A program made the translations under genes and the position numbers. Below the pieces are notes generated by a model that did not search any database, was not told the origin of the DNA, and was given only the letters and a program-made list of their open reading frames with translations. Shown in pieces: positions 1 through 11,399 of a stretch of DNA of 64,000 bases. Every line of letters starts with the position of its first letter. Position 1 is the stretch's first letter. Origin of the DNA: Macrotis lagotis (lineage: Eukaryota > Chordata > Mammalia > Peramelemorphia > Peramelidae); the NCBI RefSeq assembly GCF_037893015.1, contig NC_133666.1:627124810-627188809 (forward strand). Direction: 5' to 3'.

Positions 1-23
1 CCCATTGCCTTGCAAAAAAAAAA
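1..23 (+). repeat. 3' tail of a truncated marsupial tRNA-derived SINE
   Basis: The first bases, CCCATTGCCTTGCAAAAAAA, match the 3' end of the SINE seen in full elsewhere in this window (for example 8628-8780). The window edge cuts the element. Confidence 0.7.
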
Positions 24-420
24 TGCCCTCCTGATCAGTTCCACCCAACCTTATTTTTCCTGAAAGTTATAAAACTCGGTAGCTATCCTTCAAGTACCAT
101 GACTTTCCCTTGGTCTGTGAGGGATGTCCCCCCCCTTCCCAGGATGTAAGTCACCACCACTATCACTATGCAAGAGTGGAACAGACCCCAAAATTGGTTG
201 TCTTCTCAGATGAAAAGCTCTCAAATACCACCTGGAAAAGGGATCCCAAAGATCTCCAGACAAGCAAGTGGGTTATCAGGCCAAGGTCCAAACTACTGAG
301 GCAGAGGCTTAGGTCAGCCAGTTGGAGGAGCTGGGTGGACATGTGCCCTTCCTGACACCTTAGAGAAGACAGGTATACAGAACACTTCCCCCATACCCAC
401 TCCTAGAAGAAAGCTTACTA
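24..420. other. Intergenic sequence downstream of FARSA
   Basis: No exon or recognisable repeat was seen. In human the gene beyond this end of FARSA is SYCE2, but no SYCE2 exon was recognised here. Confidence 0.5.
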
Positions 421-440
421 GGCAAAGGAATCAGAACTAC

Positions 441-446
441 TTTATT
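441..446 (-). terminator. FARSA: FARSA poly(A) signal (AATAAA)
   Basis: TTTATT on the plus strand reads AATAAA on the minus strand, about 440 bases past the FARSA stop codon. The sequence between contains no other obvious hexamer, so this most likely sets the 3' end, with cleavage predicted near 415-430. Confidence 0.7.
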
Positions 447-884
447 CATCAACAGATGTCTGGTGGCTGACTTGGTTGAGACATGGAAAGTATGGATGGA
501 TGCCAGCTCAGGTGAGGGTAAGAAATAAATTCTGACTCAGGTGGACATGCTGGGGGGTCCAGCCCTATTATGAAGAGGAAGGATGTCCTGGCAAGGAAAC
601 CAGGATGTGGAGAGGGAAAAGTCCAGGCTTGGCTCTTCAGAAGATAAATATGTAGGAGAGGAGTGGTCAGGCAGAGGCTATAGGCCCAGCTAAGTTCCAA
701 ATATTTAACTGTCCAAGTGTTGAAACGAGATGATAGTCCAAGTTGAAGAGGGGCCCAGGTTGGCTCCAGATACACAGGGAAGTCGCAAGGGCCCAAGGTC
801 TCAGATCCAGATGTCCAAGCACAGACCAAATGCGTGCTATGTGAATACATGGGGTGGGGGATCCAATGGGTGAGGAGGCAAGGA

Positions 885-3800
885 CTAGGTGTCCAGGCGG
901 CACAGTGGGCTGTCATATACCATCTGCAGGTTCACTTTATGTCCCACCAATTCTCGGATGTTGTTGATGCCGTACTTGATCATGGTGGGTCTAGGGGAGT
1001 GGGTCAGGGATTAAAGGTGGGTCTACTGGGATCCTGAGTTACACATACACATACACAGCTACACATCAGTCACTCATAATCACCCTCAGTCTCATGAGGT
1101 CATGAAACAGTATTGGTCATAGCAACACACATACCAAACACCAACCTCAGTCACACAATTACAGCTAACACTTACAGCATCTATAGTCTATAATCACATA
1201 CTTACCTTTCCAGGGAAAGGCCCCAGGCAATGACAGACACACCTTCTGGCAGCCCCATGGGCAGGAGCATTTCTGGCCTGAAGACCCCTGAGTTCCCCAC
1301 CTCTACCCACTTCTTCAAACCTGGGAAGAAAGAGAAGGCAGAAGATGAAATTACAATTACAACAGCCCTTCTTCCCCTCCCCCCCACCAAGGAATCCATA
1401 ACGCCCAGACAATTCCAGGGATTAGCTTTCCTTACACCTACAGGCTGCCCTGAACTTGAGACCTAAAAATCCCCTTCCTGGACAGATTTCCTAGGTCTGG
1501 ATCATCTTAGAGGAGTGGAGAGCACCTCTGCCTCATCCAGCAGCTGTCTGGTGAGAACTCTATGCAGCTCCTGCCCATTTTTCTGTCTCTGCACCCATCC
1601 TTAAGATCTCTTAGCTCTGTCTGATCCTGTTCTTCCTCTCAAGGCTACTAGATATTCACTCCAATTCTTCCTCCAAATCTGCTTACCTTGATGGTAACTG
1701 AAGACCTCCATGCTGGGTTCAGTGTAAGGGTTGTAGGCTGGTTTGAAGCGCAGGTGTGTAATGCCTGGGGAGCAGGTGGGAAAGAAGAGCTAACTAGCCT
1801 CCCAGTCCCCTGGTCTTTGTGGAAGGGGATTCTCTGTGGTTGGTCATGCCATAGCCCTTTCCACCCTATTGGGAATCCCTCTTACCAAGTTTGGTAAAGA
1901 ACTCTTTGAGGATGCCCATGAGGTGACCCAGGGTAAGGCCATAGTCAGCTACTACACCCTCAATCTGGTGGAACTCAGCCAGGTGGGTGGCATCCAACGT
2001 CTCATTACGGAAAACTCGGTCAATGGAGAAGTACTTGGCTGGGGAGAAGGGCTTCTAGAGAGACAGGATGAAGATTCACCTCAGTCAATTAGAATGATGA
2101 GAAGTCGAAGTGGCAGAACTTAAGAAACCAGTTGGATAGCCAGGGAAGGGGACTGGTCAAGTCACAGGGACACATGGAGATGGAGAGACAAACAACAGGA
2201 CCACACAGACTAATCACAGAAATGGTCTATCCTGGGCACATAAACTAGATCCATTTATAACTCTGGCAAGGATTATTTTACACATTCTGTTCCTTCTAAG
2301 TTGATATTCAAATGGTCAATTTGGCTCCTAAGGAAAACACTATCCAGACATACCCCCTGGATTCCTCATCTTGACTGGTCAGACAAGGAACCATACCATT
2401 AAGGTGGCAATGGGCTTTAAAATGACTAACTGGATATTGCCACAGCTTCTGCAAAACATTCTGCCAATGGTCACTGGCAGCTGCACTTGAGACCTACGCA
2501 GGATCAAGGGCATGGAAAAGGAACTAGAGGCAAGGGAGCAGGTGTCTTAGATAGATGTACAAGAAACCACTGGCCTGGTAAGAGAATTCACCTTGGACTA
2601 ACGCACAAGCAATATATCCTTATCCTACCGACAACTTTCCATTGTCATTTGATTATTATCTACTCTGTGGAGTGATTACACATGCACAAACCTACACTCG
2701 TATCTATCCACATGTATATAACATATACTCAAGTGAGCTTGATCTTGAATTTTTTGAGTCTCTAATAAATGCTGCTAGGACTCAAAATCAAGGTCACTTG
2801 TTACTTTCTATATCAGAAACCTAAGTCAGTGAACTTATACAATGATTTTAAAGAGAAGTGAGCTGGGGCGGCTAGGTGGCGCAGTAGATAAAGCACTGGC
2901 CCTGGAGTCAGGAGGACCCAAGTTCAAATCTGGCCTCTGACACTTAACAATTACCTAGCTGTGTGAAGCCACTTACCCCTATTTGCCTTGCAAAAATAAA
3001 AAATAAAAAAGAGAAGTGAGTTAACATAGGGAATGGACTATCCTTACACACCTGCTGGGCAAGGCGATAGAGTGCCCGGGCACTGGCAGCTGTAGTGTGT
3101 GTCCGTAGGAGGTTTTTCTGAGCCTCCTCCATCTTCCAGTCATATTTGTATCTGAGGGAAAAACAGAAATGAGAGGTACACTCATTCTTCCTCTATCCCC
3201 TCCCAACCTCCACCTCTGCAATTCCCACCCCATTCAGGCTCTCACCCCTGAGAACCGTAGCCACCCTGAGAGTGAATCCGCTTCACACGCTCCACATAAT
3301 CCATAGGAAAAGTCAGGGCCTCTGCTGGGTCTGGAAAGAAAGGGAGAAGATGAAGTAACACAAGAGACCAGAGGGAGGAGGTGATGCTAAAAACAACAAT
3401 ATGGGGCAGCTAGGTGGCGCAGAAGATAGAACACCGGCCCTGGAGTCAGGAGGACCTGAGTTCCAATCCAGCCTCAGACACTTAATAATGACCTAGCTGT
3501 GTGGCCTTGGGCAAGCCACTTAACCCCAGTGCCTTGCAAAAACTAAAAAAACAAAAAACAACAACAACAACAACAAATCCAATATCTGCCCCATAGTGCT
3601 TGAAGGTGTACAAAGCACTTTATGCTTCGTATCTGAATATTATCTCTATTTTACAGATAGGAAAACTAAGGCTCAGAAAGGTTAGTGACTTGTCACCCAA
3701 GCAGCAGGTGGCAGAGACTGGGTTAGAGTCTCAAATTTCTTGACTCCAAGCCTAGCTCTAAGCCTGTTCCTCTTCAAAGGGAATCTAGAAGGTCCAGGGA

Positions 3801-6800
3801 AGGAAAAGAAAAGTGCCTATGGGAGAAGTCCATAAATGGGTCTGAAAGGAGACAATAAAAGGCTGGAGACAAGACAGAGAGGTCAAGGACTGACCCTTGA
3901 GGAAGAAGGTATCATGCTGGTCCCGGGCTGGGTGCTGCTGGGGCTGGAAGAGGGCATCAAAGTTCCAGAAGGAGCTCTCGATGAAATTGTCTGTTGGCAT
4001 TTCTGTGAAACTAGAGGGATGTCCAAGAATTATCCATAATTCCTGTTAGCTTCAACCCCATAACCAGACAGACCTGAGATCTCCCCTTCCCCTGCTTACC
4101 CCATCTCCAGGAAAATCTGTCTGAACTGTGTGCGAACCTTCATCAGTGGGTGCAGGTGACCACCTTCTGGTAAGACACCTTTTGATAAGAAGTTGTAGGC
4201 TTTGAATTTCACATCCCGCCATGAGCCACTGGAAGCAGAGGAACAGATGACTATGGGCCCCCAATTTCTACTGCTAGACTGGCATCACCCTAGCCCACTG
4301 CACACACCTGGAAATCATCTCAGGGCTGAGCTCAGTCTCCTTCTTGGAGATGCTGGTGCTAAAGGCACTCCCCTTGCTCACCCAGTAGGTCTTCAGAGTC
4401 CTGAAACCAGAGAGGGGAAGGTTTTGTGAGATGACCTAGTTAACAAACAGAGCTGCCCCCTGGTGGGGAAAAAGAATGCCAACTAAATGGAAGTTTGGGG
4501 AGGGCATGGAAGAGGGGGAAGGGGAAGGAAAAGAATCTCAATCAGGAATGGGGGTGGGGGAATGACAGTTCCTGAAGGAAAGCTAAGGGAGGACTCACAC
4601 TTCAGACAGCAGCTTCCTCTTCTTCAGTTCATTCCTCTCTTTTTCACTCAGACGCTCAGCTTCCCCATCCTGCACCAGCTGCAGCTTTGCCTGCACCAAG
4701 TCCTCCACGCTGTCCACCTAGGCCAGTGTATTAGAGTGTGTTTGGGGGCATATCCACCTACTAGAGGGCAAACTCTACAAGAACAGGGACCATTTCTTCT
4801 TATCTAAGTTTGGTATCACCTCAGATGCCCAACACAGGCTTCAGCCTACAGTACGCACTTAACATTTGTTAAAAGGTTAGCTAAGTGAGGCAGCAAGGGC
4901 TCCAAGGATAGGTGGAGTGAAGAAAACAATTAGGCAGGAATCCCATTAGGAGAGGAAGAAACCCTGATCTCCAGAAAGGCAGACTTCAAAGAGAATCCAG
5001 TTCTTATCCTGCCTAGACTACAGGGGTCCAGAGTTAGAAAGGGCTCTTCCTTTACCTTATCCCAACCCCAACAAGAAAGAAAGGTGCAGCTCTTCCTCAA
5101 TATCCCAGTTATGTTGTTGTCTCTTCTCCTTTCTACACAAAGAGAAATGTCTCCCCTCCCTACAGGAAGGTACATAATCCACCTCACACCCCAGTACCAT
5201 TAGGACTCCAGCCCAACTTACAGCACGAAATACTCGGGGTCCACCAGGTGCATTTTTTTCCATACGGATCCACTTGTTGGACATGGCCTTGATGAAGCCC
5301 AACTTCCCAATGGGCAGGTTCTGGAAGAAGAACAGAGGATGGTAATCAATAAACTTTTATTAGGGGTAACTAAGTGGCACAGTGGATAAAGCACTGGCCC
5401 TGGAGACAAGAGGACCTGAGTTCAAATCTGGCTTCAGACACTTAATAATTATCTAGCTGTGTGACCTTAGGAAAATCATTTAACCTCATTGCCTTGCAAA
5501 AACCAATAAATTTTTATTAGAGTACTATAACTGTGTAAGGTTTGAATTTCACATCCTGCTTTGAGCCACTGAAAGCAAAAGGATCCCTGCCTTCACTAAA
5601 TTTACACTAGGATATAGTATAAACAGTTAAACATCTGGTCATCTAAGGAAAGAGAGAAAAGAATAGCTAATGGGAACAAGAGAAACTGAAGGAAGGTGGT
5701 ATTTGCATGAAACTGGTACAGGAAAAGAGATATTGGCCTGGAGCTCCCTTCAATTCCACCTGGGTGGAGAAGTCAGTTTTCACTCCCAACATACTACTGG
5801 TAGCCACTTCTGCTGCCCCTCCCCTTAAGGCATTTCTTAAATTCAAAGAGCCATAGATCTATATCTATGGGGGTGGGTGGGGTGGGGTGAAGGAGGGAGG
5901 GAGAACCAAACCCAACTCCTTCATTTTAGACTGAGGACCAAAAAGGTGAGATCAGCAAAGGTGATACAGCTATGATGAAGTGTAGCTAGGAAAATTCAAC
6001 CTCGGGCCTGCTGGAGTCCAGGTCTACTCATGAGAGCATTCCACTCCTCTCTGCTCAAATTGGCCGATACCCAGCTGAGATCCTCCCCTCTTGGCTGCGG
6101 ACACTATCATAGCTTCTAGCTGATCTCAAGGCCCTTTTTTCTTCACTCAACCCTCAAAATCATCTTCCAAAGTAATCCTGTTTTTTCTGTTCCAAAGTCA
6201 TGAGTGAGTCCCTAACACTGCCAGAATAAAACGCAAGGGCCGGTTATAACTTTATTCTTATTCCTATCCAATTCCTTTATATTTGAGCATTAGATAATCT
6301 AGTCAAATTCAATTATCTCTATTTCTGAATTTACTGTCCCATGTCTCCCTCGAGGCATGGTTGCAAAGTGTTCAATCCTAGACGGTTTTTGCTTGAATTC
6401 CTTAGACTTCTGCCTCACTCAGAGCAGTGGCTGGCCCCTGAGAAGAGCTTAGTAAGTGCTGCCTGCCGGGCTGGATTCCCCTCCTAGGCTCAGTAACACT
6501 CCGTATGGCATGCGAGGGGAGCGCCCCTCCGCCCATCTCCCACCCTCCACTCCCCCTCCCACAACTTCTGGAGGGGAGAAACCAGATCTCGCCATCTTGA
6601 CGACTGGGCAGGGCACAGCTACCTCCCGGCCCCCCGAGCCAGTACCATGAGCTCACTCTGCAGCAGACCCTCGGGGGGGAGGCTGTGGAAGACCCTCGTC
6701 TCGTAGCTGCCGTCCTGGGCCACCTTCAGGCCTTCGGGGGTCAGCTCCCATCGCTGGGTGGAGCGGAGCTCGGCTTCAATGACCTGGGCCGGAGCAGACC

Positions 6801-7086
6801 ACAGGCTTGCGGGCCCGCTCGGCGTCCCGCCACCCCACCGCCCTCCCCGGGCCCGCATGCCCCCGCGCCCGGCCCGCACGGGGCGGTCGCTGCCCGGTTG
6901 CATCGGCCGGCCGCGGGCCGCAGGGCCCGCACGCCTTACCTCCCCCAGGGCCTGCAGGCTTTTGATGGTGCCCACGACGACCTGGTGCTCCAGGCCCAGG
7001 GCGCTCGCCAGCTCCAGGCTGTCCAGGCCGCCATCGCCGGCCTCCAGCCGCTGCAAGAGCAACTGAGCCACCGGTACGTCAGCCAT
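885..7086 (-). CDS. FARSA: Phenylalanyl-tRNA synthetase, alpha subunit (cytosolic), 13 coding exons
   Basis: This is the catalytic subunit of the cytosolic alpha2-beta2 enzyme that charges tRNA-Phe. Coding exons on the minus strand: 7086-6940, 6783-6646, 5320-5222, 4717-4599, 4400-4308, 4228-4100, 4010-3895, 3330-3246, 3151-3052, 2054-1886, 1764-1687, 1320-1206, 990-885. All introns are GT-AG, phases agree, and the sum is 1494 nt (497 aa). The start [20 protein letters not shown] matches the known N-terminus; the N-terminal third holds the winged-helix tRNA-binding modules. The class II core is present: [20 protein letters not shown], motif 2 ([19 protein letters not shown]) and motif 3 ([20 protein letters not shown]). 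The protein ends at CRLDT-stop, about 11 residues short of human as I recall it. It sits head-to-head with CALR, with a CpG-island promoter. Confidence 0.97.
2863..3007 (+). repeat. Marsupial tRNA-derived SINE with target-site duplication
   Basis: The element has the GGGGCGGCTAGGTGGCGCAG head and the TTGCCTTGCAAAAATAAA tail. It is flanked by AAAGAGAAGTGAG at 2850-2862 and 3008-3020. It lies in FARSA intron 8, antisense to the gene. Confidence 0.9.
3403..3560 (+). repeat. Marsupial tRNA-derived SINE
   Basis: The element has a GGGGCAGCTAGGTGGCGCAG head, the internal CTGGAGTCAGGAGGACC box and a GCCTTGCAAAAA tail that runs into an A/CAA-rich end. Short AAAACAACAA repeats flank it. It lies in FARSA intron 7, antisense to the gene. 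Confidence 0.85.
3590..3770 (+). repeat. Old MIR-like SINE remnant
   Basis: The sequence has the typical core of an ancient MIR-type element: ATTTTACAGATAGGAAAACT, then AAGGCTCAGAAAGGTTAGTG. It is diverged and lacks clear ends. Confidence 0.5.
5363..5504 (+). repeat. Diverged marsupial SINE with target-site duplication
   Basis: The head is GGGGTAACTAAGTGGCACAG and the tail GCCTTGCAAAAACC. The flanking repeats AATAAACTTTTATTAG and AATAAATTTTTATTAG differ at one position. It lies in FARSA intron 2, next to the duplicated exon fragment. Confidence 0.85.
5541..5580 (-). pseudogene. Duplicated fragment of the FARSA intron 5/exon 6 boundary, inside FARSA intron 2
   Basis: Bases 5541-5580 match 4201-4240 at 34 of 40 positions by direct count, including the 16-base identical block TTTGAATTTCACATCC. 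In FARSA sense the copy has an intact acceptor (TTTGCTTTCAG) and then codons giving GSKQDVKFK, against GSWRDVKFK in the true exon. Weaker similarity continues for a few codons (KPYT against KAYN) before a stop. It lies about 20 bases from the downstream TSD of the SINE at 5363-5504. It is probably a partial local duplication rather than a functional exon, but its splice acceptor is preserved. Confidence 0.7.
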
Positions 7087-7420
7087 GTCGGCGCGGGGCG
7101 GACGGAGTGGGCACACGCCGGAAACGGAAGCGCCGCGGCCCGGAAGGAACCCGCCATCTCGAGTGTGGCAAACCGCAGGCTTGCTACGGACGCCATCTTG
7201 AGTGCGTCAGAGACACCAAAGCTGGGCTAGGACGAAGAAGGGTTAAGGAGAAGGGCCTTGGAGTTGGAGCGGAGGCTTGACGGAGAGTGGAAGGGCGGCC
7301 CTTCGTCCGTGGGCCCTAGCACCGGCCTCCTGGCTCCTGCTGAACCCCACAGCCCGGGCCACCCCCTGCCCCGCCCCCGCGCAGCCAAGGCCCACATTGA
7401 CCCTCTCGGACCGAGGAGCC
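6690..7420 (-). promoter_or_regulatory. FARSA: FARSA CpG-island promoter and first exon
   Basis: The region is GC-rich and CpG-dense and contains coding exon 1. Upstream of the start codon are two CGCCATCT blocks (near 7152 and at 7191-7200, CGCCATCTTG), which read as YY1-type AAGATGGCG on the minus (gene) strand, and an ETS-like CGGAAG. There is no TATA box at a sensible distance. The exact transcription start cannot be read from sequence. Confidence 0.7.
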
Positions 7421-8095
7421 CCAGGGCATAGTTTATGAGTCCAAGGTCAAGGAGTCAGTCCCGCAGGGCGTGGCCAGAGCTAGAAAAAGGGCCCCAGACC
7501 CAGTTCCGAATAGACCGGCTAAAAAGTGCAAGCCCCCAAGACCCTGGAGACCCGGGGACCCTGGGGCAGCAGCAGGTGCCACCAATAAACCAGGCAGGAC
7601 ACGGGAGCAGAGAGACCACCAGCCCCAGCCCACCCTGGGGCAGGTGGGAGGCCAGAGATCTGACTACCTCACCTGCCTCCCTCCCTGTGACCTCTAAACG
7701 CCCTGGAGCCCCCAAATTCTTCCTGGCCCCCCTTCTATAAAATAATCCCTTTCCCATCTTGTGCTTTGTAAACTTTGAAGTCCCACAGAAAAGAAGGTTG
7801 TTGGTTTTCATTAAAGTCCCCCCCCACACCCCAGTTCTGATGCTTGGAGGGATTGTATTAAACACACCTCTTGCTTTATGTACATTTGCACTGGAAATTT
7901 GACTTTAGTAAAGAATTCTGAAAGAAATGTGAAGAAGAATCTGTTTGACCTGTAGCTGCAAAGATTGTGGAGGGAGGGGAAGCATTGGAACCAGAGGTTA
8001 AAGCAAAAAGGTTTGTATTGGAACAGTTAGCAGAAACTGTAATTTCCAGTAATTTTCCCCTTGTTATTGAAAAAATGGATCCAATTGTTTCAAGA
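7421..8095. other. Intergenic region upstream of FARSA; possible decayed coding sequence at 7880-8095
   Basis: No gene is recognised. From about 7880 to 8095 the plus strand reads as protein-like sequence with one frame change and one stop near 7950. The longest clean run starts at GTG 7967 (EGGEALEPEVKAKRFVLEQL) and continues to about 8095, where a SINE begins. I could not assign a family, so this may be a processed-pseudogene remnant or chance. Confidence 0.25.
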
Positions 8096-8097
8096 TT

Positions 8098-8252
8098 TTT
8101 TTGGGGGGGGGGGCGGCGGCGGGGTTTGCAAGGCAATGGGTTTAAGTGACTTGCCCAAGATCACTCAGCTAAGTATTTAAGTGTCTGAAGTCAAATTTGA
8201 ATTCAGGTCCTCCTGACTCCAGGGCTGGTGGGTGCTCTATCCACTACCTCCA
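8098..8252 (-). repeat. Marsupial tRNA-derived SINE, reverse orientation
   Basis: On the plus strand the element begins with a T/G-rich run and GTTTGCAAGGCAATGGG, passes through the reversed CTCCTGACTCCAGGGCTGG box, and ends near the reversed head. The head is degraded. Confidence 0.75.
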
Positions 8253-8627
8253 TACTTTGAGATTTTTAAAAGTTCAAAGATTGAGGATAATCTTGCTGGC
8301 TATCATCAAATATATGCAAGGAAAAAAGTGAGAACCTCTGTCCAAATATTTCTCCATAGTTTCATAAAAAGTTGCTCACGCAGCTCCCTGTCATAAAGGC
8401 AAGATTCAGTGGGTGAGGAAGGGACAACATACCATACACTTAAGTGTTAACTTGACTATGGTGATGACATACTTTATCATTAACTATGTCTTTCATTTCA
8501 TAATTTTGCTTATTATATTGGTACTGCATTTAATATATTTTATTACATATTAATGATATTTTGTGTATGCCTTTGTTATATAGGCTAACTTGAAGACAAA
8601 TTGGCATTGCATAAAATTCAATTCATG

Positions 8628-8780
8628 GGGGGTAGCTAGGTGGCATAGTAGATAAAGCACCGGCCCTGGAGTCAGGAGTACCTGGGTTCAAATCCAGTCT
8701 CAGACACTTAATAATTACCTAGCTGTGTGGCCTCGGGCAAGCCACTTAACCCCGTTTGCCTCGCAAAAACCTAAAAAAAA
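8628..8780 (+). repeat. Marsupial tRNA-derived SINE with perfect target-site duplication
   Basis: A full-length copy flanked by identical 14-base repeats AAATTCAATTCATG at 8614-8627 and 8781-8794, which implies a fairly recent insertion. Confidence 0.92.
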
Positions 8781-9019
8781 AAATTCAATTCATGTAGAGA
8801 ACTGCCAAAGTAAGAAATGTCTTTCTTGGCTATATACTATGATCCTTGCCCCATATTTGCTGCCTGGTGTATCCAAGGAAGGAAAGAATGATGATTATTA
8901 AGGTATCTTATATTTTCCAAAATACTTTTCCACTAAAACCATAGAGCTAGAACTGGAAGGGACCTCAGAGAGCATGGAATGCAACCCCCCCCCTTTTTTT
9001 TAAGATGAGAAACAAAGGT

Positions 9020-9150
9020 CCATGTAATTTCACTTTAAAAACACAGAGTTGTTGGGTTACCAAAGTTCAAAGATTGTTTATGGTCAGTGCCTGGAACACT
9101 GCAAGCTTTTGTATAATGTTTGCTGAATTGTTAAGTTGAATTCGATGGGT
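9020..9150 (+). repeat. Ancient L2/MIR-like 3' tail remnant
   Basis: The run GTCAGTGCCTGGAACACTGC, followed by a TGTTTGCTGAATTG stretch, resembles the 3' end of L2-type LINEs (a 'cagtgcctggcacatagtagg...aataaatgtt' ending, recalled from memory). Confidence 0.4.
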
Positions 9151-9359
9151 GGGAAAAGACCCCAAGAGAAAGGAGTCCAGTAACAAGGTCCCCCAGCAGA
9201 GCTAGAACTAGAACTGAGGTCTGCTCATGCTCAAACACACTCTCTCCCTTTATTCCCCCATATCTACAGAGGGTTGTTAACAAGTCTACCTTGTTAACTG
9301 CCTAGCCTTTACTATCTTAATATTTACAATAATGAAACTTACATTTCTATATTACTTTT

Positions 9360-9513
9360 TTTTTTTTAGGTTTTTTGCGAGGCAAACGGGGTTAAGTGGC
9401 TTGCCCGAGGCCACACAGCTGGGCAATTTATTAAGTGTCTGAGGTTGGATTTGAACTCAGGTACTCCCGACTCCAGGGCTGGTGCTCTATCCACTGCACC
9501 ACCTAGCTACCCT
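9360..9513 (-). repeat. Marsupial tRNA-derived SINE, reverse orientation, with target-site duplication
   Basis: A T-run, the TTTTTTGCGAGGCAAACGGG tail and the reversed GGGTAGCTAGGTGG head, flanked by CTATATTACTTTT at 9347-9359 and 9514-9526. Confidence 0.92.
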
Positions 9514-10139
9514 CTATATTACTTTTAAGACCTATAAGGCACTTTCTATAGAACATTCTCAAATTAGTAAAATTATTAATCATCTGGATGAGGAATGCTC
9601 ACTAATGACTGAAGAGGAAACAGAGGCTCAGAGCTGTTATGTAATTAAAGGTCACAAAAACAGCAGATAGCAGAGCCAGTATTACAGCTTCTGACAAGTT
9701 ACACTGCCTTTGGGTGGACACAGTGTGAACCCTGGAAAGGTTTAAGAAATTCCAGACTCATCTTCTCACACTGATCTGGCTGAACCAGGGGATTGTGTTG
9801 GAATACTGTTGGAATGAAGAGGTCCTGAGGCCATCCTAATGTAGAGACTTTTGGGGGTCTTTTATTTAAGAGATCCTGCCACTCATTAGTTCAGGTCACT
9901 CTTTTTCCTTCTCTTTAAAAATTCTCTTCTGTTCTACTGACCTAGTACTGGTCTGGAGCTTACTCTTAGATCTATCTGATCACCTGCTCTTTCTTGCCCC
10001 CAGGTCACTGCTCCTCTTACATGAGTAAGTTGGGGTTTTTTTAAATCAAGTTGTTCCCTCATAATTTACTGTAAATTATTGTAATTTATCCTGGCACAAA
10101 GGTTGAATTTCTCCATCCCCACCCTAAGGCTGAATTCTC

Positions 10140-10290
10140 AGAGGCAGTATGGTAAGGTAGAGTGCTGCCTTTGGATTCAGAAGACCTAGCTAGACACAAA
10201 TCCTGAACCTTGGACAAATCAGTTTCCTCATTTTTAAAATGGGTAAATTGGATTCAGGGTACTTCCAATATTAAATCTTAAGACTGGACT
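10140..10290 (+). repeat. Old MIR-like SINE remnant
   Basis: Contains the MIR-type signature TCAGTTTCCTCATTTTTAAAATGGG after a tRNA-like head (GCAGTATGGTAAGGTAGAGTG). It is strongly diverged. Confidence 0.5.
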
Positions 10291-11390
10291 ACCACATTGA
10301 ACCCTATAACACAGGTCAACACATCCTGCTACTGTCTTGTCTGGGACTGAGCTCAGAAGTTTGATTCCCAACATTAGGTTCTGACAAGCCTCCAAGGGAC
10401 CATGTGTCAACCTAGTGGAACAGGTATGTCTGGCACTGGGCCTCTTTTCTTCTTCCTATTTACTGGATGTAGGGATCATTTCCTTCTGCCTGTTTTCCCA
10501 GTGCCTACCAAACAGTAGACAAGGAATAGATATTGATTAGTTGATTCCTGCGGGCTCAGCCCAGAACTTGAGGAAAGGGATTATAGCTGTTGCCAGAAGG
10601 GGTCTCTCATGGCAGTTGAATCTGTTTCATTCCCCTCCCAGACTTTATCTTTCTGACACAGCCTGCCTGTTTTTCCTTTTCTAGTTCCCCAGTCCCCCCA
10701 CTCAACCAGACCAAGCCGTTTGGGTTTCAAAACCTCAGCAGTTTGTGGAAGACCACAGGGCCCATCTGCCCCTATCCCCCCAAGTAGAAAGACTTCTTGC
10801 ATAATGGTGGAAGAGCCACATAGAGTGGGAGGGGGATAGAAGAGGATTCTGTGGTCAGCCCCTCTGGCAAGCATCTGGTCTCTGAAGAAGGAGCCAAGAC
10901 ACAAAAACAGTACATCAAAAATTAGGGAGGGGGGCTTTAATTAGAGATAAAAGTGACCCCTAAATCAAAAGTATTGAGAGTGTACTTGCTCAAATAAGGA
11001 CTGTTTTAGGTCACCTCTAAACTCATCTGTGAGAGCGGCGAAGCCAACTTTGATAGGAGGAAATCAAACTCCAGAGGGTGGGGAATTGCCCTTAGGTCAC
11101 CAGGCTCTAAGTACACCTGGGCCTGAATTAGGTGGGTCCTAGAAAAAGAGAGGGGATTCTCAGGCCAGACAAGTTGGCTTAGAATCTCACCTCTCCCACT
11201 TTCTGGGTGGTGGTCTTGCTGCTTTCTAAGTTTCCCTATATGAAAAACGAGGTTCCTTCCTGTTGAGCCGAGGTGCTGTCACTCTAAATCCCCACGTCTT
11301 TGCCCCCTCGGCTCTGCCCGGTCCTGCAGCCACATGTAACAAGCTCTCCCCACTTTCCAGTGGACTCTTCGTGCTAGGTCTCCCCAGTCA
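10291..11390. other. Intergenic sequence between FARSA and CALR, no gene seen
   Basis: Moderate GC, no open coding frame of note and no recognised repeat. It leads into the CALR CpG island. Confidence 0.4.
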
Positions 11391-11399
11391 ACCTTCTGG

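Noticed and set aside
6619-7116. An upstream in-frame start for FARSA at 7116
   Set aside because: It would add ten residues not seen in the family; the start at 7086 matches the known MAD... N-terminus.
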